Below the pieces are notes generated by a model. That model made no database searches. It saw only the letters and a program-made list of their open reading frames with translations, and was not told the origin of the DNA. A stretch of DNA of 64,000 nt, taken from NCBI GenBank assembly GCA_022225965.2, contig JAKJXP020000017.1, positions 1 through 64,000 on the forward strand, given 5' to 3'. This stretch comes from Diatrype stigma. Lineage: Eukaryota; Ascomycota; Sordariomycetes; Xylariales; Diatrypaceae. Shown piece by piece: positions 1 through 12,644 of the stretch. Every line of letters begins with the position of its first letter. Position 1 is the first letter of the stretch. A program made the translations under genes and the position numbers.

Positions 1-117
1 TAACCCTAACCCTAACCCTAACCCTAACCCTAACCCTAACCCTAACCCTAACCCTAACCCTAACCCTAACCCTAACCCTAACCCTAACCCTAACCCTAAC
101 CCTAACCCTAACCCTAA
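1..117 (+). repeat. Telomere repeat array (CCCTAA)n
   Basis: The sequence starts with TAA followed by 19 perfect CCCTAA hexamers, with no variant repeat. The C-rich strand read 5' to 3' at the left edge is the expected orientation for a left chromosome end, and TTAGGG on the G-strand is the usual filamentous-fungal telomere. The array ends at a sharp junction with non-telomeric sequence. Confidence 0.98.
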
Positions 118-215
118 GCCAGCTACATCGTCGAGCATCCAGCGATACCATGTTTAACCTGGCCGTTTATATACGGGCCCGATTGGACCCCCTTTTCCTG
201 GCATAATATATACAT
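118..215. other. Short telomere-adjacent sequence of normal base composition
   Basis: Roughly 100 bases next to the telomere have balanced base composition, unlike the AT-rich DNA that follows. There is no open frame or recognisable motif. It may be too short or too unique to have been recognised by RIP, or may have been laid down at a recent telomere-healing event; both are inference. Confidence 0.4.
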
Positions 216-654
216 TACGGCCATTATTCGGAAAAGTTAAACAATTCGTTATAAAAAACGAAGAATATATTATATATTACCGGTTAACGAAAAAAAGTTA
301 CGCGGAAATTATAAACCAATTAAATTATTATTTCTTAAAACCGTAATTAAGATAAAATGCATATTTAAAATTTAAATAACGAAGATAATAATAAATATAA
401 ATATTACTTAAAGTAAAATAACTTATTATATAATAAAAAAATAAATATATATATACGTTTAATTTTAATTAAAAAATTATTAATATATATAAATAATATA
501 AAATATAAAATAAAATAACGTAATAAAAATAAAAGATTTATTTTACGTATTTATTACTTTAATAATTAACTTAATTATGTATTAATTCTTATTAAAAATT
601 ATAAATAACGTTATTAATTGTCGTATTTTATTTGGTTTATTATTGCTGCTTATT

Positions 655-905
655 TGGCCGGAAAATGCGTTTAAGCCATAATCGCTATTTGCTTAATTCG
701 GAAATATATTTGCGTAATAACCGTTATTTATTTAAAACGAAAGTTCGTTTAAGCTATAGCCGTGGTTCGTAGGAAATAAAAATAAATCGAAGCCATAATC
801 GCTATCGGCTTAATTCGAAAGGGCATTTGCGTTATAGCCGCTATTTATTTAAAACGGACGTTCGTTTAAATTATGGCCGTAATATACGGAAAGCGCAAAT
901 AAGAT
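655..905. repeat. 117-bp tandem repeat, two copies plus a fragment
   Basis: A block starting GCCATAATCGCTAT at 675 recurs at 792, followed in both by the same order of words (GCTTAATTCG, TTTATTTAAAACG, GTTCGTTTAA). A third, shorter match starts near 903. The copies differ mainly by transitions. No coding potential is visible. Confidence 0.6.
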
Positions 906-1247
906 TGAACCATAATTGCTGGATACGGGAAAAAAAGGTCGGGCTAGACGATATTTCGTATTTTTAAAAAGAATAAATAAGGATAATGTTTAAAAAAAAT
1001 TACGGGCCTTTATGCAACGGCTAAGGCTAAAATTTGAATTAATATTATAATAATCGATAAAAGCCGATGCATATTATCGACGCATACGGTAAAGCCGGTT
1101 AATAAAATAAAAAATGCTAAGGTTATTATTTTATAACGTAAAACTTGTTTTTTAAAAGCTGTTACGACGGTTTAAACGAAGGAAAACGAATTAAATAACG
1201 GTGCCAATAAAGGATATAAAAAAATTAAAACGGGAAATAAAAATAAA

Positions 1248-1518
1248 GGAATTAACGGAATTAACGGGATTAACGGAATTAATGGGATTAACGGAATTAG
1301 CCGGATTAGCAAGGCTGGAAAAAAAAAGGGCGAAGCAAAAAAACGGGCCGCTAAGGCTGCAAGAAGGGTTGGTAAGATTAACGGAATTAGCCGAATTGGC
1401 GAGATTAAAAAAAGAAGGAACGAAATTAAAAAAAGAACCGCTAAGGCTAAAAAAAGGGTTAACGGAATTAACGGAATTAACGGAATTAACGGGATTAGCG
1501 AGGTTAAAAAAAAAACAA
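1248..1518 (+). repeat. 9-bp minisatellite (TTAACGGAA/TTAACGGGA)
   Basis: Nine-base units of the type TTAACGGAA and TTAACGGGA are repeated, broken by AAAAAAG spacers. Because 9 is a multiple of 3 and the unit lacks a stop in one frame, a 107-codon frame stays open (1201-1524), encoding Leu-Thr-Glu and Leu-Thr-Gly triplets. I read this as a property of the repeat, not a gene: there is no conserved domain and the flanks are RIP-degraded. Confidence 0.7.
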
Positions 1519-1524
1519 AATTAA

Positions 1525-4009
1525 AGAAAATATTAGCGATGTTATAAAAAATATTTTCATTATTATCGCGGAATTGCGAAAATAAATGCTGCCAAAAAAA
1601 ACGAAATCGTCGTGTTTTTTATTAACGTTTTTGTTATAAAAATACGTTCGTTTGTTATTTTTTAAACATATTTAGTTACGTAAATAACGCTTTTTAATTA
1701 AGATTATTAAGCCGCATAAAGTTATCGTAATAAATGGAAAATTCGACGTATATTAATGTTTTAATTTATATTCGCATACGCTTACGAGCCCGAATCCGGG
1801 TTTTTTTTTTCGCCTTTTATTCGTTTTTTACCCGTCGCCGCAAACGTATTGCCAATATTATTTGCCGTTATAAAAAATATTATCGACGTTCGAATTTTAA
1901 GAAACGGTATTGAAATATTATTTTCGAATTTAACTTTATCCGTCGACGTTATTTCTTTTAAGTCCGAATATGCGCGTTTTTTGTCCGCTATTAATATAAA
2001 CGTTTTTGAATTTTATTTCGCGCTGGCGTTTCGGATTAAGATGGACTTAAATATAGGCGTTTATGAAACCGACTTAATGGCTTCGTTTTCGGCTGGATAT
2101 TTATATGCGTTTTTATTATTGCTTTGGGCCGTTGTTTTTGGCTTTTTTAATTATTGGCCTTCGAATTAATCTTTTTTTATATCCGCTATTACCGGCGTTT
2201 TCGATTTCGGGCCTTTTAATGTTACGAATTATTTTTTTTAACTTGCCTTTATATTTTTGCGTCCGCTTATGGCTTCGCTTAAATAACTTTTTACGGCCGG
2301 TTTCGATGTTTTTTAATTCAGGCTAGCGCTGTCGTTTTTATATGCGTCCGTTGCCGCTGTCGTTTTAAAAAACGAGTCCGTTTTTTCGTATTTGTTTGGA
2401 CCCGCTGGCGTTAGCGTTTTTAAGCCCGAATCCGTATTTTTGTTATTGGATCGGTTTCGGCGGAGATTTAAAGCTTTTGTTGCTTACGTTTCGGAATTTC
2501 GGTTTTAATGCAATTATATAAACGAAAGCGTTATTATCGTAAGAATATGTTATTATTATTATCGTCGTTGTTATTAATAAATATTAAATACGTATGGCTT
2601 TTTTTGGCTATAGGTTTTTTATTTTTAATCGTAACGTTATTAATTAATCGAAAGCGCTTTATTCGTAAAGATAAGCCATTGTTGTTATTATTATTGCTAA
2701 TAATAAATACCGAATACGTACGGCTTCTTTTTAAAGGCGGCCGGAAAAGGCCCGAATTAACGGATTAAGCGGATATTTGAAATTATTAATTATAGGCGGC
2801 TTTTTATTGGCGCCGAAAAAAGCTATTACCGAAATTTTCGATTATAGGAAAAAAATTATCGTTAAGGTAATTAAAAACGGCTAAAATATTTCAAGTTTAT
2901 TACTAATTACGAAACCGTTTAATAACGTTACGAATTACGTTAATACTGAATCGATTAAAAAAGAATTACATATCGTAAATCTTTTAATAAATATACGGAA
3001 TATCGATAACGGTAATAATATAAAGAAATAAATTAAAACGCATAATTATGTACGCATAATTAACGTAACGAACAAAATGCTAAGGCATAATAATAATAAA
3101 AAGGGCACCAATAACGTTCCAAAACGAAAAAATAAACTTTTAGGGCTAATTTTTGGACGTTAGTTTTATAATAATTCGAAAAAATGAATTAAGAAATATT
3201 AACATCCATAATAGCGTTAATTTTAAAATTAAAAATTACGGAATACTAGCAGCTTTAAGGCGGAAAAAGCGTAATAATTATAACGAAATATTCGTAAGAA
3301 TTGAAAATATAAAAAAATAAAGAAATGCATAATAAAGAAATGCAAAAAATAAAAACCTAAAAAAGGGTTTTATTTACGAAAAAATAACGAATCGTATTAA
3401 GTTTTTTAAATATATATAAATATATAACAACGTAAATTGCGTAAAAAAATAAATGAAGTTATATAATATATAATATACAAAAAAACGAAATAACGAAAGG
3501 TATATAAAAATGAAAATAAAAAAGAATATAATAATAACGAATATATATATATATAAAAAAACATAATATAATAAAAAAAATAAAAAATAAGCCGTAAAAA
3601 AATATAAATGCATATAAAACATATAAAACAAAAATAAGCGTTTTGGTTATAACATAATAATGTATATACATATAAATTCGAAATCGTTACTTTAAAATAA
3701 GAATAAAATAATAAACAAAAAAAAAATAACGAATTAAACGAAAAAAGTTTATCGTAATATAATATAAGAAAAATGATACATTATAATTAAACGGAAAATA
3801 TTATCCGTCGGAAATATATAAAATAAACGGAAACGTAAAAGGAAATAAAAAAATAAAGGCTATAAATAAAATATTAATTAAAATAAACCGAAATAACGCT
3901 AAAACCTTTATTTTAAGTACATAAATATTAAAAAATATTTACGTTATGAACTTAATTAAAAAAAAAAATATTACATTATTTGCTTGTTTATAAGAAATTA
4001 TATATAAAA
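1525..4009. other. AT-rich stretch without recognisable element
   Basis: Between 1,780 and 2,770 are small open frames (1849-2169, 2105-2326, 2508-2768) rich in Phe, Leu and Ile with more CpG than their surroundings, possibly a degraded repeat or gene. The frames do not resemble a known family. From 3,374 to 3,670 the sequence is low-complexity TA-rich DNA; its Phe/Tyr/Ile frames on the minus strand are compositional. Nothing else is identifiable. Confidence 0.5.
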
Positions 4010-5805
4010 CTAAACGAATCAATATTTCTTATATAAACGAAAACCAAAGTCCAGATATATCGGCGTCGGCTATATAACCGAAGCCAATAAAAACAGTTAA
4101 AAAAAACCTATAACTGTAATAACGCATTTATTATATAACGGCAATAATGTATTATTTAATTATAAAAAAGATTGTTATTAATAAATACAATATAAAATAA
4201 TGCATTACGAAAGTTTAATTATAATTATATTATTCCTTATAAAATAACGAGATTTAAAAGGCATTATATTACATAATATATAACGCAAACGGCAAAACCT
4301 ATAAGAAATTAAGATTTCGAGGCTATTATAACGCAATATAGCTAATAATAAGCCGTAACGGCTATACGTATTCGAAATTTTAAAGGCGTAATAATACAGT
4401 AAATATAACGGAAATAATAAAACCTATAAAACATCGAGATCTCGAATTTATAAAAGGTTTAAATTCCAAGCTTCGGTTATATCGGTTTCATTTAAGGCTA
4501 TAAATGCGAATATACGTATAATATCGACCCATTTATAAACAATTAATTAATAAAATAACATAACAATTACCCGTTTAAAAGCAATTATAAACAAGTTACG
4601 TTAAAGCTAAATATCTTAATATATGCTAGTATTAAAAAATAAAGCAATTTTAAATTTAAATTAAGAAATATTACATATAATAAACGAAAAACTATGCGTA
4701 CGAATTATAAAAGAATTTAATAAAGCCGCGTAATAATGGTGGTTCGTATTAATAAGCTATTAAATTAGCCTTATTTAAATATGGTCTAATTAACCGCGCA
4801 ATAATAATCGTACGAATAAATAAGTTAATAAATTAGCCTTATTTAATTATAATGATTTATAGCAATAAGCCGTTAAATTAATAACGCATTAATAGTCGTC
4901 CGTATTAAGAAGTTATAAAATCAGCCTTATATAAATATAATTATTCGTAATAATAAGTCTTAAAATTAATTACGCATTAATGCTTATCCGTATTAATAAG
5001 CGTTAAATAAATTACGTAATAAGAATTATTTATAATAAGAATCGAATAAGTTATATATATAATAAGGGTCGTCCGTAATAAAAGGCCGATACGTTAACCG
5101 GGCATTAAGGATCGGCCGCGGCAATAAGTCGATAAATTAATCGGGCATTACTAGTCGTCCGTATTAATAAGCATTAAATTAATCGGGCATTAACGGTCGT
5201 CCGTATTAAAAAGCGTTAAGTTAGCCGCGCATTAATAATTATCCGTATTAAATACGTTAACCGGACATTAAAAATTAACCGTATTAAATATGTTAACCGG
5301 GTATTAATAATTAACCGTACCAATAAGCGTTAAATTAACCGCGTATTAATGGTCGTTCGTATTAAATAGGTTAATCGCGTATTAATAGTCGTCCGCATTA
5401 AATACGTTAATCGGGCATTATTAATCGTTTGTATTAATAAATATTAAATTAGCCGCATATTAATGGTTATTCGTATTAAATAAATTAGCCGCGTATTAAT
5501 AATTAATCATACCAATAAGCGTTAAATTAATCGCGTATTAATAGTCGTCCGTATTAAAAAAGTTAGCCGCGCATTAATAATTAACCTTACTAATAAACGT
5601 TAAATTAGCCGCGTATTAATAATCGTCCGTATTAAAAAGGTTAGCCGCGTATTAATAATTAACCTTATTAATAAGCGTTAGGTTAATCGCGTATTAATAG
5701 TTAACCGCACCAATAAGCGTTAGGTTAACCGCGCCTAAATGTGATTAACCTCTATATATGATTAACTTACTTAGGTTAATTAAAGTCCTAAGGGTTAGGA
5801 TTTTT
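4010..5805 (+). repeat. Composite subtelomeric repeat, copy 1 (most complete)
   Basis: This block has a 240-bp head containing TATATCGGCGTCGGCTATAT, a 470-bp middle, a minisatellite body (about 4,715-5,720) and a tail containing TCCTAAGGGTTAGGA. The same order recurs at 22,690-22,913 plus 33,042-34,300, where a Helitron splits it, and in truncated form at 15,398-22,570, where a copia element splits it. The 4,230-4,250 segment is the uninterrupted form of the Helitron target. No coding capacity is visible; it could be a non-autonomous element or a subtelomeric repeat family. Orientation is arbitrary. Confidence 0.7.
4715..5720 (+). repeat. 37-42-bp minisatellite array in subtelomeric repeat copy 1
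   Basis: More than twenty degenerate units share the words CCGTATTAATAAGCGTTAAATTA and GCGCATTAATGGTCGT, in a longer form (about 42 bp) and a shorter one (about 37 bp, with CCGTATTAAATACGTTAACC). Variation is mostly transitions. Related arrays lie at 15,405-16,256, 22,387-22,510 and 33,530-34,230. Confidence 0.7.
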
Positions 5806-7245
5806 TCGAATACGTTAATAAATAATAAAAATAAAACGAATTAAATGCTTTTTATTTAAAAAAATCCTATAATTTATTTTTTCGAATTATTAATTCGTAT
5901 AATAAATTCGCATATTATATTTATTATATAAAAAATAATTTATCGTAATTAAAACAAATGTTATAATATATTCGCATTCGATTATTCGTTTACGTCGTAT
6001 ATATAAATAGCTTTATATATGCTAAAAATTAAAATAACATTTATTTAAAAATTAAATTGCTCGAAAAAAAAAGAAATTCGATATTATTACCGTTTGGCCT
6101 TTTTTAATAATAACGTAGCTTTTTATTATTTATGCCTTTAAATAGTTTTTCGGTTTTTTCGCCTTAAGATACGTTTTATTAAAAATCCTATTTAATATCG
6201 TAATTATAAGGTAATATTTATTTATAAAAGCCGTTAGTATTAATATAATAAACTTCGTTTCGTATTTCGTTATTATTATTATAAAAAATAAAATAACCAT
6301 ATAAATACGGAAATATAACGTATAAAAATATAAGATTTTAACCTTTTAATTTGTCCATAACATAATGTAAAATTAAATATAAAGATATAAATTGTTATAT
6401 TTAATTTATATCGATAATAAGCGCTAATATCGAAAGGTTAATATAAATATTACTTTTTAAGTTTAAATAAACGTATATATTAAAATATTAATAAATGCTT
6501 TGCCGTATAATTATAAATAATAAGCAAAATTCCATAATATTATTTATATTATAAAATACAAAAAAAGGTTTCGATATAATTAATATTTAATTATAAAATA
6601 TAAAAAAACAAAAACGCGAAAATATACCGTTAATTGCTAAACCTTTAAAAGCTTATTAATAATTAAGTTTTTTATTATATTAATACAATCCGATATATTT
6701 AATATATAATACATTAAGAAATGCCGAATTTAATTAATAAGCAATTAATGGTTCCGTTTATGGGCTTAATTTTTAATCGTCGTTATTATCGTTAATAAAT
6801 AATAAGCCTAATAAATAAACTTATTATTGCTTATATTTATTAATAAATTGCCTTTAATAAATACGTCATTTTTATATAGCATTATCGTAATTTGGAAATA
6901 TAAATATTAATAACGGAAATACGGAAATATTTTCGCCTTTTAAAATTAATATAATATCGCATAACGAATAATATATTATATTTATTAATATATTTATATA
7001 AAGATTAAAATGTTTTTGTTTTTATTATGCTTTATAATCGGCAATAAAATAAGTTAAAATATAACGAAACGATCGAATTAAATAATAATAAACTAATAAA
7101 AAGATTAATTCGATATTAAAATTAGAATTATCGAAATTAACGGTACCGGAATTATCGTTTAATATTTAAGATTATTTTAAAAATGCCAATATTAATAAAT
7201 ATCTTATTAAACTTTTTTATAAACCGGTTATATATATTTTATTGG
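5806..7245. other. AT-rich stretch without recognisable element
   Basis: RIP-degraded DNA with no open frame, no internal repeat I could align and no match to the transposons elsewhere in the window. It may contain the left part of whatever element carries the 137-bp and 111-bp tandem arrays that follow. Confidence 0.5.
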
Positions 7246-7249
7246 AAAA

Positions 7250-7835
7250 TATAAAAATTAATACGACGCTAAATATATTAATTCGAAAATGCTAATTTTA
7301 ATCGTAACATATAAAAAAAAGCCGACCGATAAGGAATATCGTAATTATCGATAACGCTATTCGGTATTTTAATATCCTTTAAGGGAGTATAAAAATTAAT
7401 ACGACGCTAAATATATTAATTCGAAAATACTAATCTTAATCGTAATATATAAAAAAAGCCGATTAATAAAAAGTATCGTAATTATCGGCGGTAATATTCG
7501 GCATTTAAATATTTTATAAAGAAATATAAAAATTAATACGACGCTAAACATATTAATTCGAAATTATTAGTTTTAATTATAATATATAAAAAAAAGCCGA
7601 CCGGTAAGGAATATCGTAATTATCGATAACGTTATTCGGTATTTCAGCATTTTTTAAGGGAATATAAAAATTAATACGACGCTAAATATATTAATTCGAA
7701 AATACTGGTTTTAATCGTAACATATAAAAAAAAGCCGACCGGCAAAAAGTATCGTAATTATCGGCAATATTATTTGGCATTTAAGCATTTTATAAGGGAA
7801 TATAAAAATTAATACGACGCTGGGCATATTTATTT
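7250..7835 (+). repeat. 137-bp tandem repeat, four units plus a partial
   Basis: The phrase TATAAAAATTAATACGACGC recurs at about 7,251, 7,388, 7,525, 7,663 and 7,800, a period of 137-138 bp. Each unit also carries AAAAAAAGCCGACCG and TATCGTAATTATCG. Differences between units are largely transitions. Confidence 0.8.
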
Positions 7836-7904
7836 AAATATAACTATAATAAAGAATTTTTAAAACCTTAAACTTAAATAATATATTCGAATCGAAAAGG
7901 TAAA

Positions 7905-8660
7905 AATAATTTTAATTATATCGGTTCGAATAAATTAATAAATTCGAAGGTTTTTATATTAAAAAAAATAAAAGCGGTACCAATAATAATAATAAAGGAT
8001 TTATTAAATGCCGGAAATTACGAATATATCGGTTCGAATAAATTAATGGATTCGGAAATTCTTATATTAAAAAAAATAAAAATAGTACCGGCAATAATAA
8101 TAAAGGATTTATTGGATACCGGGAATTGCGAATATATTGATTCGGATAAATTAATAAATTCGAAGGTTTTTATATTAAAAAAAATAAAAGCGATGCCGGT
8201 AATAATAACGGAGGATTTATTGGATACCGGGAATCGCGAATATATCGATTCGAATAAATTAATGGATTCGAAGGTTTTTATATTAGAAAAAATGGAAATA
8301 ATGCCGGCAATAATAACGAAAGGTTTATTAAATGCCGGAAATTACGGGTATATTAATCCGGATAAATTAATAAGTTCAAAAGTTCTTATATTAAAAAAGA
8401 TAAAAATAATGCCGGCAATAATAACGGAAGGTTTATTAAATACCGAAATATACGGATATATCGGTTCGAATAAGTTAATAAATTCGGAGATTCTTATATT
8501 AAAAAAAATAAAAGTAATGCCGGTAATAATAACGAAGGATTTATTAAATGCCGGGAATTACGAATATATCGGTCCGGATAAATTAATAGGTTCGGAGGTT
8601 CTTATATTTAAAAAAGTAAAAATAATGCCGGTAATAGTAATAACAAAATTATTGCTTTAA
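7905..8660 (+). repeat. 111-bp tandem repeat with an open 37-residue protein repeat
   Basis: About six and a half units of 111 bp. From 8,046 to 8,660 one frame stays open for 204 codons and encodes a 37-residue repeat with the skeleton ILKKIK-MP-IIT-DLL-GN-EYI-S-KLI. No family is recognised. Point substitutions between units are transitions. The open frame in DNA otherwise saturated with stops is notable, but could follow simply from a stop-free founding unit whose length is a multiple of three. There is no flanking gene context. Confidence 0.7.
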
Positions 8661-11389
8661 TATATTTAATAAGCAAAATCCGTTATATATTTAATATTAA
8701 ACGATAATCTTATAATTAAATTCGGCATTTTAATAAAGGCATTTGGTAATATGAAATGGATATATACGAATTATTAATGCCTTAATATAGGATTAAATTA
8801 TATCGACGATAGCATTTTAAGTTTAAAAAAAAAGCTATTGCAAATTTAAGTTAATTATTATGCTTTATTTATTACCGTTAGCGTTTACGATAATAAATAA
8901 ACTTAGGATTAATTATTATATAACGGTTTTTGTCGTTAACGTATTTTTTAAATCGGCCCATTTTTATAATATCGAAATTAATAATATTATTATTAATTTT
9001 AAAATTATATAAACGAAAAAAGTTTATATAACAAAAAAAATAAAATTATTAACCTTAAAATAAAAAATAAATAATTAATTAAAGCAATATAAACAAAAAT
9101 TCGTAATACGAAATAAAAGAAATTAAATAAAAATAAAAAAAGCATTATATAAACCGTATAAATAAATAATTAATATAATAATTATATATAAAAAAATAGT
9201 TACGTATAAAAAAGATGCTTATATAAAAAAGAATTTGCTTATATAAATAAAGAATAGCCATTAATAAATGGCATTGCTTATAACATTAATTCTTAATATT
9301 ATAAATTTAATTCGGACATTATTATATATAAATTATATTACGAAACGACGTAATAAAATCCGACATTATTATTAATTAAGCTATATATTAAAAAATTTTT
9401 CCGGAAATCCCATATTTATAATTTAATTAATTATAAATAACTTAATAATGTAAAACCAAAAACAAAAAATATATAAAACCTATAAATTCAAAAAGCAAAA
9501 ATTTAATAATACCGACGCATTCGATTGCGTTTATGCATATATATACGATAATTATATCTTTATTTATTCGTTCGTTCGTTATAAAAACGTTTTTTAATAT
9601 ATTATAATTCGAAATTAAACGGATAATTTAAATAAGCGCATTATTTCCGTTCGTATTGCGTCGATATTTATATAATACATAATGCCTTTTAAGGTAACAT
9701 TTTAAATCGAATAAATAAACGCTTTATTATTATATCGGAAATGTTTTGGAATTTTATAATTAAACCAAAGCGATAACGAATATTTGAATTATATAAAATA
9801 TAATACTGCTATATTACATTTACGGCAACGAATATATAAATGGCCAGATATTATAAAATTAACGGTAACGGTAATGCGGTAATTTAAATATATAGCTTTT
9901 TAAAAACCAAATAATAATCGAATTTGCGGTTTATATTAACCGATTTATATTAACGTATGCGATATAAATATGCTTTAAGGCTAAAATCGAAAGCGTAAGG
10001 CATTAATATGCGAACCTTTTTTTAAAATACTAACGGGATTTTTCGATAAAGGTATTCCGTTCGTAACGGTTCGGCTAGCTTTATTTCGGCTATATAAAAG
10101 GAATTGCTAATAATCGGAATACGTTTTTAAAAAAATTATGCGATACCGGTACTTTCGGTTATTATCGGCCCCATAAATACCGGAATTACCATTAGCTCCG
10201 ATGCGAAAACCGGAAAATAAATTAGCATTATAACGATTCGTATATGCCGTTAAATATAATCGACGGATACGATTAAAAGAATTCGAAATAATGGCGATGT
10301 TTTCTTTTTTATTATCATTATTATTTATTTTTTATGCAGTATTTTAGAATTTATTACTTTATGTTTATTTTTTTATTAACGGAAATAACGGAATTAATTA
10401 AAATATCAATGGCCGTACGATTTAACGTATTTTATATCCGTTATTAAATGTAATAATATTGCTTTAATTCGTTTTTTATTTTTTAACGTTAATGCGTACG
10501 TTTTTCGGTTTTGTCGTTATTTTTGTTGCTATAATTGTCGTCGTTATTATTATTAAACGAAATGGAATTATTATCGCTGTTATTATTAAACGAAACAAAA
10601 TGCTTTTTAAAATCTTTATAAGGCGAATAATTATAAGTACCGCAAAAAGTACCGCAAAAAACATTACGGAAAATACCGCGGAAAATACCGCAAAAAGCAT
10701 TATAAAAAGTATTACAAAATGTGGCAAAGGAAAAACGATTTATTGCATTTTATTGTTTTTAATATAAGGCTTTTTATTTGCAATAAACGTATAAGTTATC
10801 GTAATTTTAAATTATGGTATTAAAATTTTCCGAATTACGGCTAATAAATAATATTATATTATAAGTTTGCTGCTAGCTTATAAATTGTCGTATTATTTTT
10901 GCCATAACCGCGACGCCATGTCGTTCGAAAAAAGTTTCCGCTTAAAGAAGCTCCGCATAAATATATAATATATTAATAACGATAGCTTTAAAAACGAAAT
11001 CGATATACGTCGCGATACGAATATTACGAATATAACGGTCGTAATTATTAGGTTTACTTTAAGATATAAAAATACCTAAAGCATTTTAAAGCGAATAAGA
11101 AAACGCTTATTATAATAATATTAATAAAATACCGACGAATAAATGAAAATAAAAACATATATATAACCATAATAGCTAATAAATTGCGGAAACAAATGAA
11201 ATAAAAAATAACCGAACGCCGTAAGCTAAAATTAAAAAAATGGCTAAAAAAGAAATTCTATTAAATAAAAATAAAATTAATAAACGTTATATTTAATAAA
11301 AGGGATTATAAATAACGAAAAAAATATAAAGAAAATTGCATTAATAATTATTAATATAATTATTATAAAAAGGTAACGTTTTAAAGAAT
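8661..11389. other. AT-rich stretch, unidentified relics
   Basis: No intact frame. The region 9,840-10,250 keeps more CpG than average and looks like a decayed gene or transposase, but I could not match it. At 10,476-10,767 two opposite-strand low-complexity frames (Ile, Val, Arg, Lys) overlap; they reflect a GCAAAAAGTACC-type simple repeat and composition, not genes. Confidence 0.45.
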
Positions 11390-11394
11390 ATTAT

Positions 11395-11890
11395 AATTAA
11401 ATTAATTAAAACGCGCAATTTGGAATAAATTAAATAAATCGAATAAAATAAAGGCGGCAAATAAAACAAAATAATTAAAAATATAAACTAAAAAACATAA
11501 TTAAAGCTAAGCGATTAATCGTAATTACTAGGATATTATTAAATAAAGCATTATAGCCAAATTAATCGAAACGCATAATTTGAAATAAATTAAATAAACC
11601 GAATAAAATAAAGGCGACGAATAAAATAAAATAATTAGAAATATAAGCTAAGAAATATAATTAAAACTAAGCGATCGGTCGTAATTGTTAAGATGCCATT
11701 AAATAAAGCATTATAATTAAATTAATCGAAACGCATAATTTGGAATAAATTAAATGAACCGAATAAAATAAAAGCGACAAATAAAACAAAATAATTAAAA
11801 ATATAGGCTGGGAAATATAATTAAAGCTAAACGGTTAATTATAATTATTAAAATGCCATTAAATAAGGCATTATAATCAAATTAATTAAT
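11395..11890 (+). repeat. 161-bp tandem repeat, three copies
   Basis: The phrase AATTTGGAATAAATTAAAT(A/G)AA recurs at about 11,411, 11,572 and 11,733, followed each time by CCGAATAAAATAAAGGCG and by GCTAAGCG or a RIP variant. Period is about 161 bp. A truncated fourth start is seen near 11,885. Confidence 0.75.
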
Positions 11891-12640
11891 TAACGCAATT
11901 AAAAGCAAATTTTCGTAGCTATATTATATAATATTAACGTAATAAATTTAATAAAGCCAAAAAATATAAAAAGAAATATATACCGAAAATAACCAATATT
12001 ATTACCGTAATGCGGAAAAAAAAGAAAACCGAATAGAAATAAATAAGTGCTAAAAAAAAAACCGGAAAATTAACGAATGGGAAAAAAAAGAAGTAATAAG
12101 CGACGGCGAAAGTAATAATGGTTATAAGTAAAAGGAAAAAGCAATAAGCGAAAGAAAAAGGGTAAATAAAAGGAAAAAAGCTAAAGCAGGGAATTCTTAT
12201 ATTTTTTATTACGATATTATTATATAAAATAATTTATAAATAATCTAAATATATATATTAAATATAGCTTTCGAATATCGTATTAATATATAAATATAAA
12301 GTTAACGTAATAATTTTATATCGTATATATAAGGGAAATATATAACTGCTTACGTAAAATCCTAAAAGGATAAATTTATAATAAAAATGCAATAAATAAT
12401 AGGAATTTAATTAATTAAATAAGGAAAATTAACTTATCGCAATACGTTACGTAATATAAAAATTAAGCTTTATAAGCGCCAATTAATTAAATAAAAAAGA
12501 TTAAGCTACGAATATACGTTATACGAATAAAAAGCAAAGTTTTTAAGTTATAATTAATTAAATAAAAACGGAAATATTTATAAAATAATATTCCGAACGA
12601 ATAATACTTACGTAAGCTTTAATTAATTATAAATATATAA
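11891..12640. other. AT-rich stretch with a Lys/Glu-rich decayed frame
   Basis: At 12,000-12,190 a purine-rich stretch reads as Lys, Arg and Glu codons broken by stops, the kind of tail seen in many transposases and nuclear proteins. This is too little to assign a family. The rest is featureless RIP DNA. Confidence 0.35.
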
Positions 12641-12644
12641 GTAA

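Noticed and set aside
1201..1524. 107-codon Leu/Thr/Glu repeat frame as a gene
   Set aside because: It is a 9-bp minisatellite whose unit is a multiple of three, with no domain and RIP-degraded flanks.
3374..3671. Phe/Tyr/Ile-rich minus-strand frames resembling a membrane protein
   Set aside because: They come from TA-rich low-complexity DNA; two overlapping frames give the same composition and there is no start context or homology.
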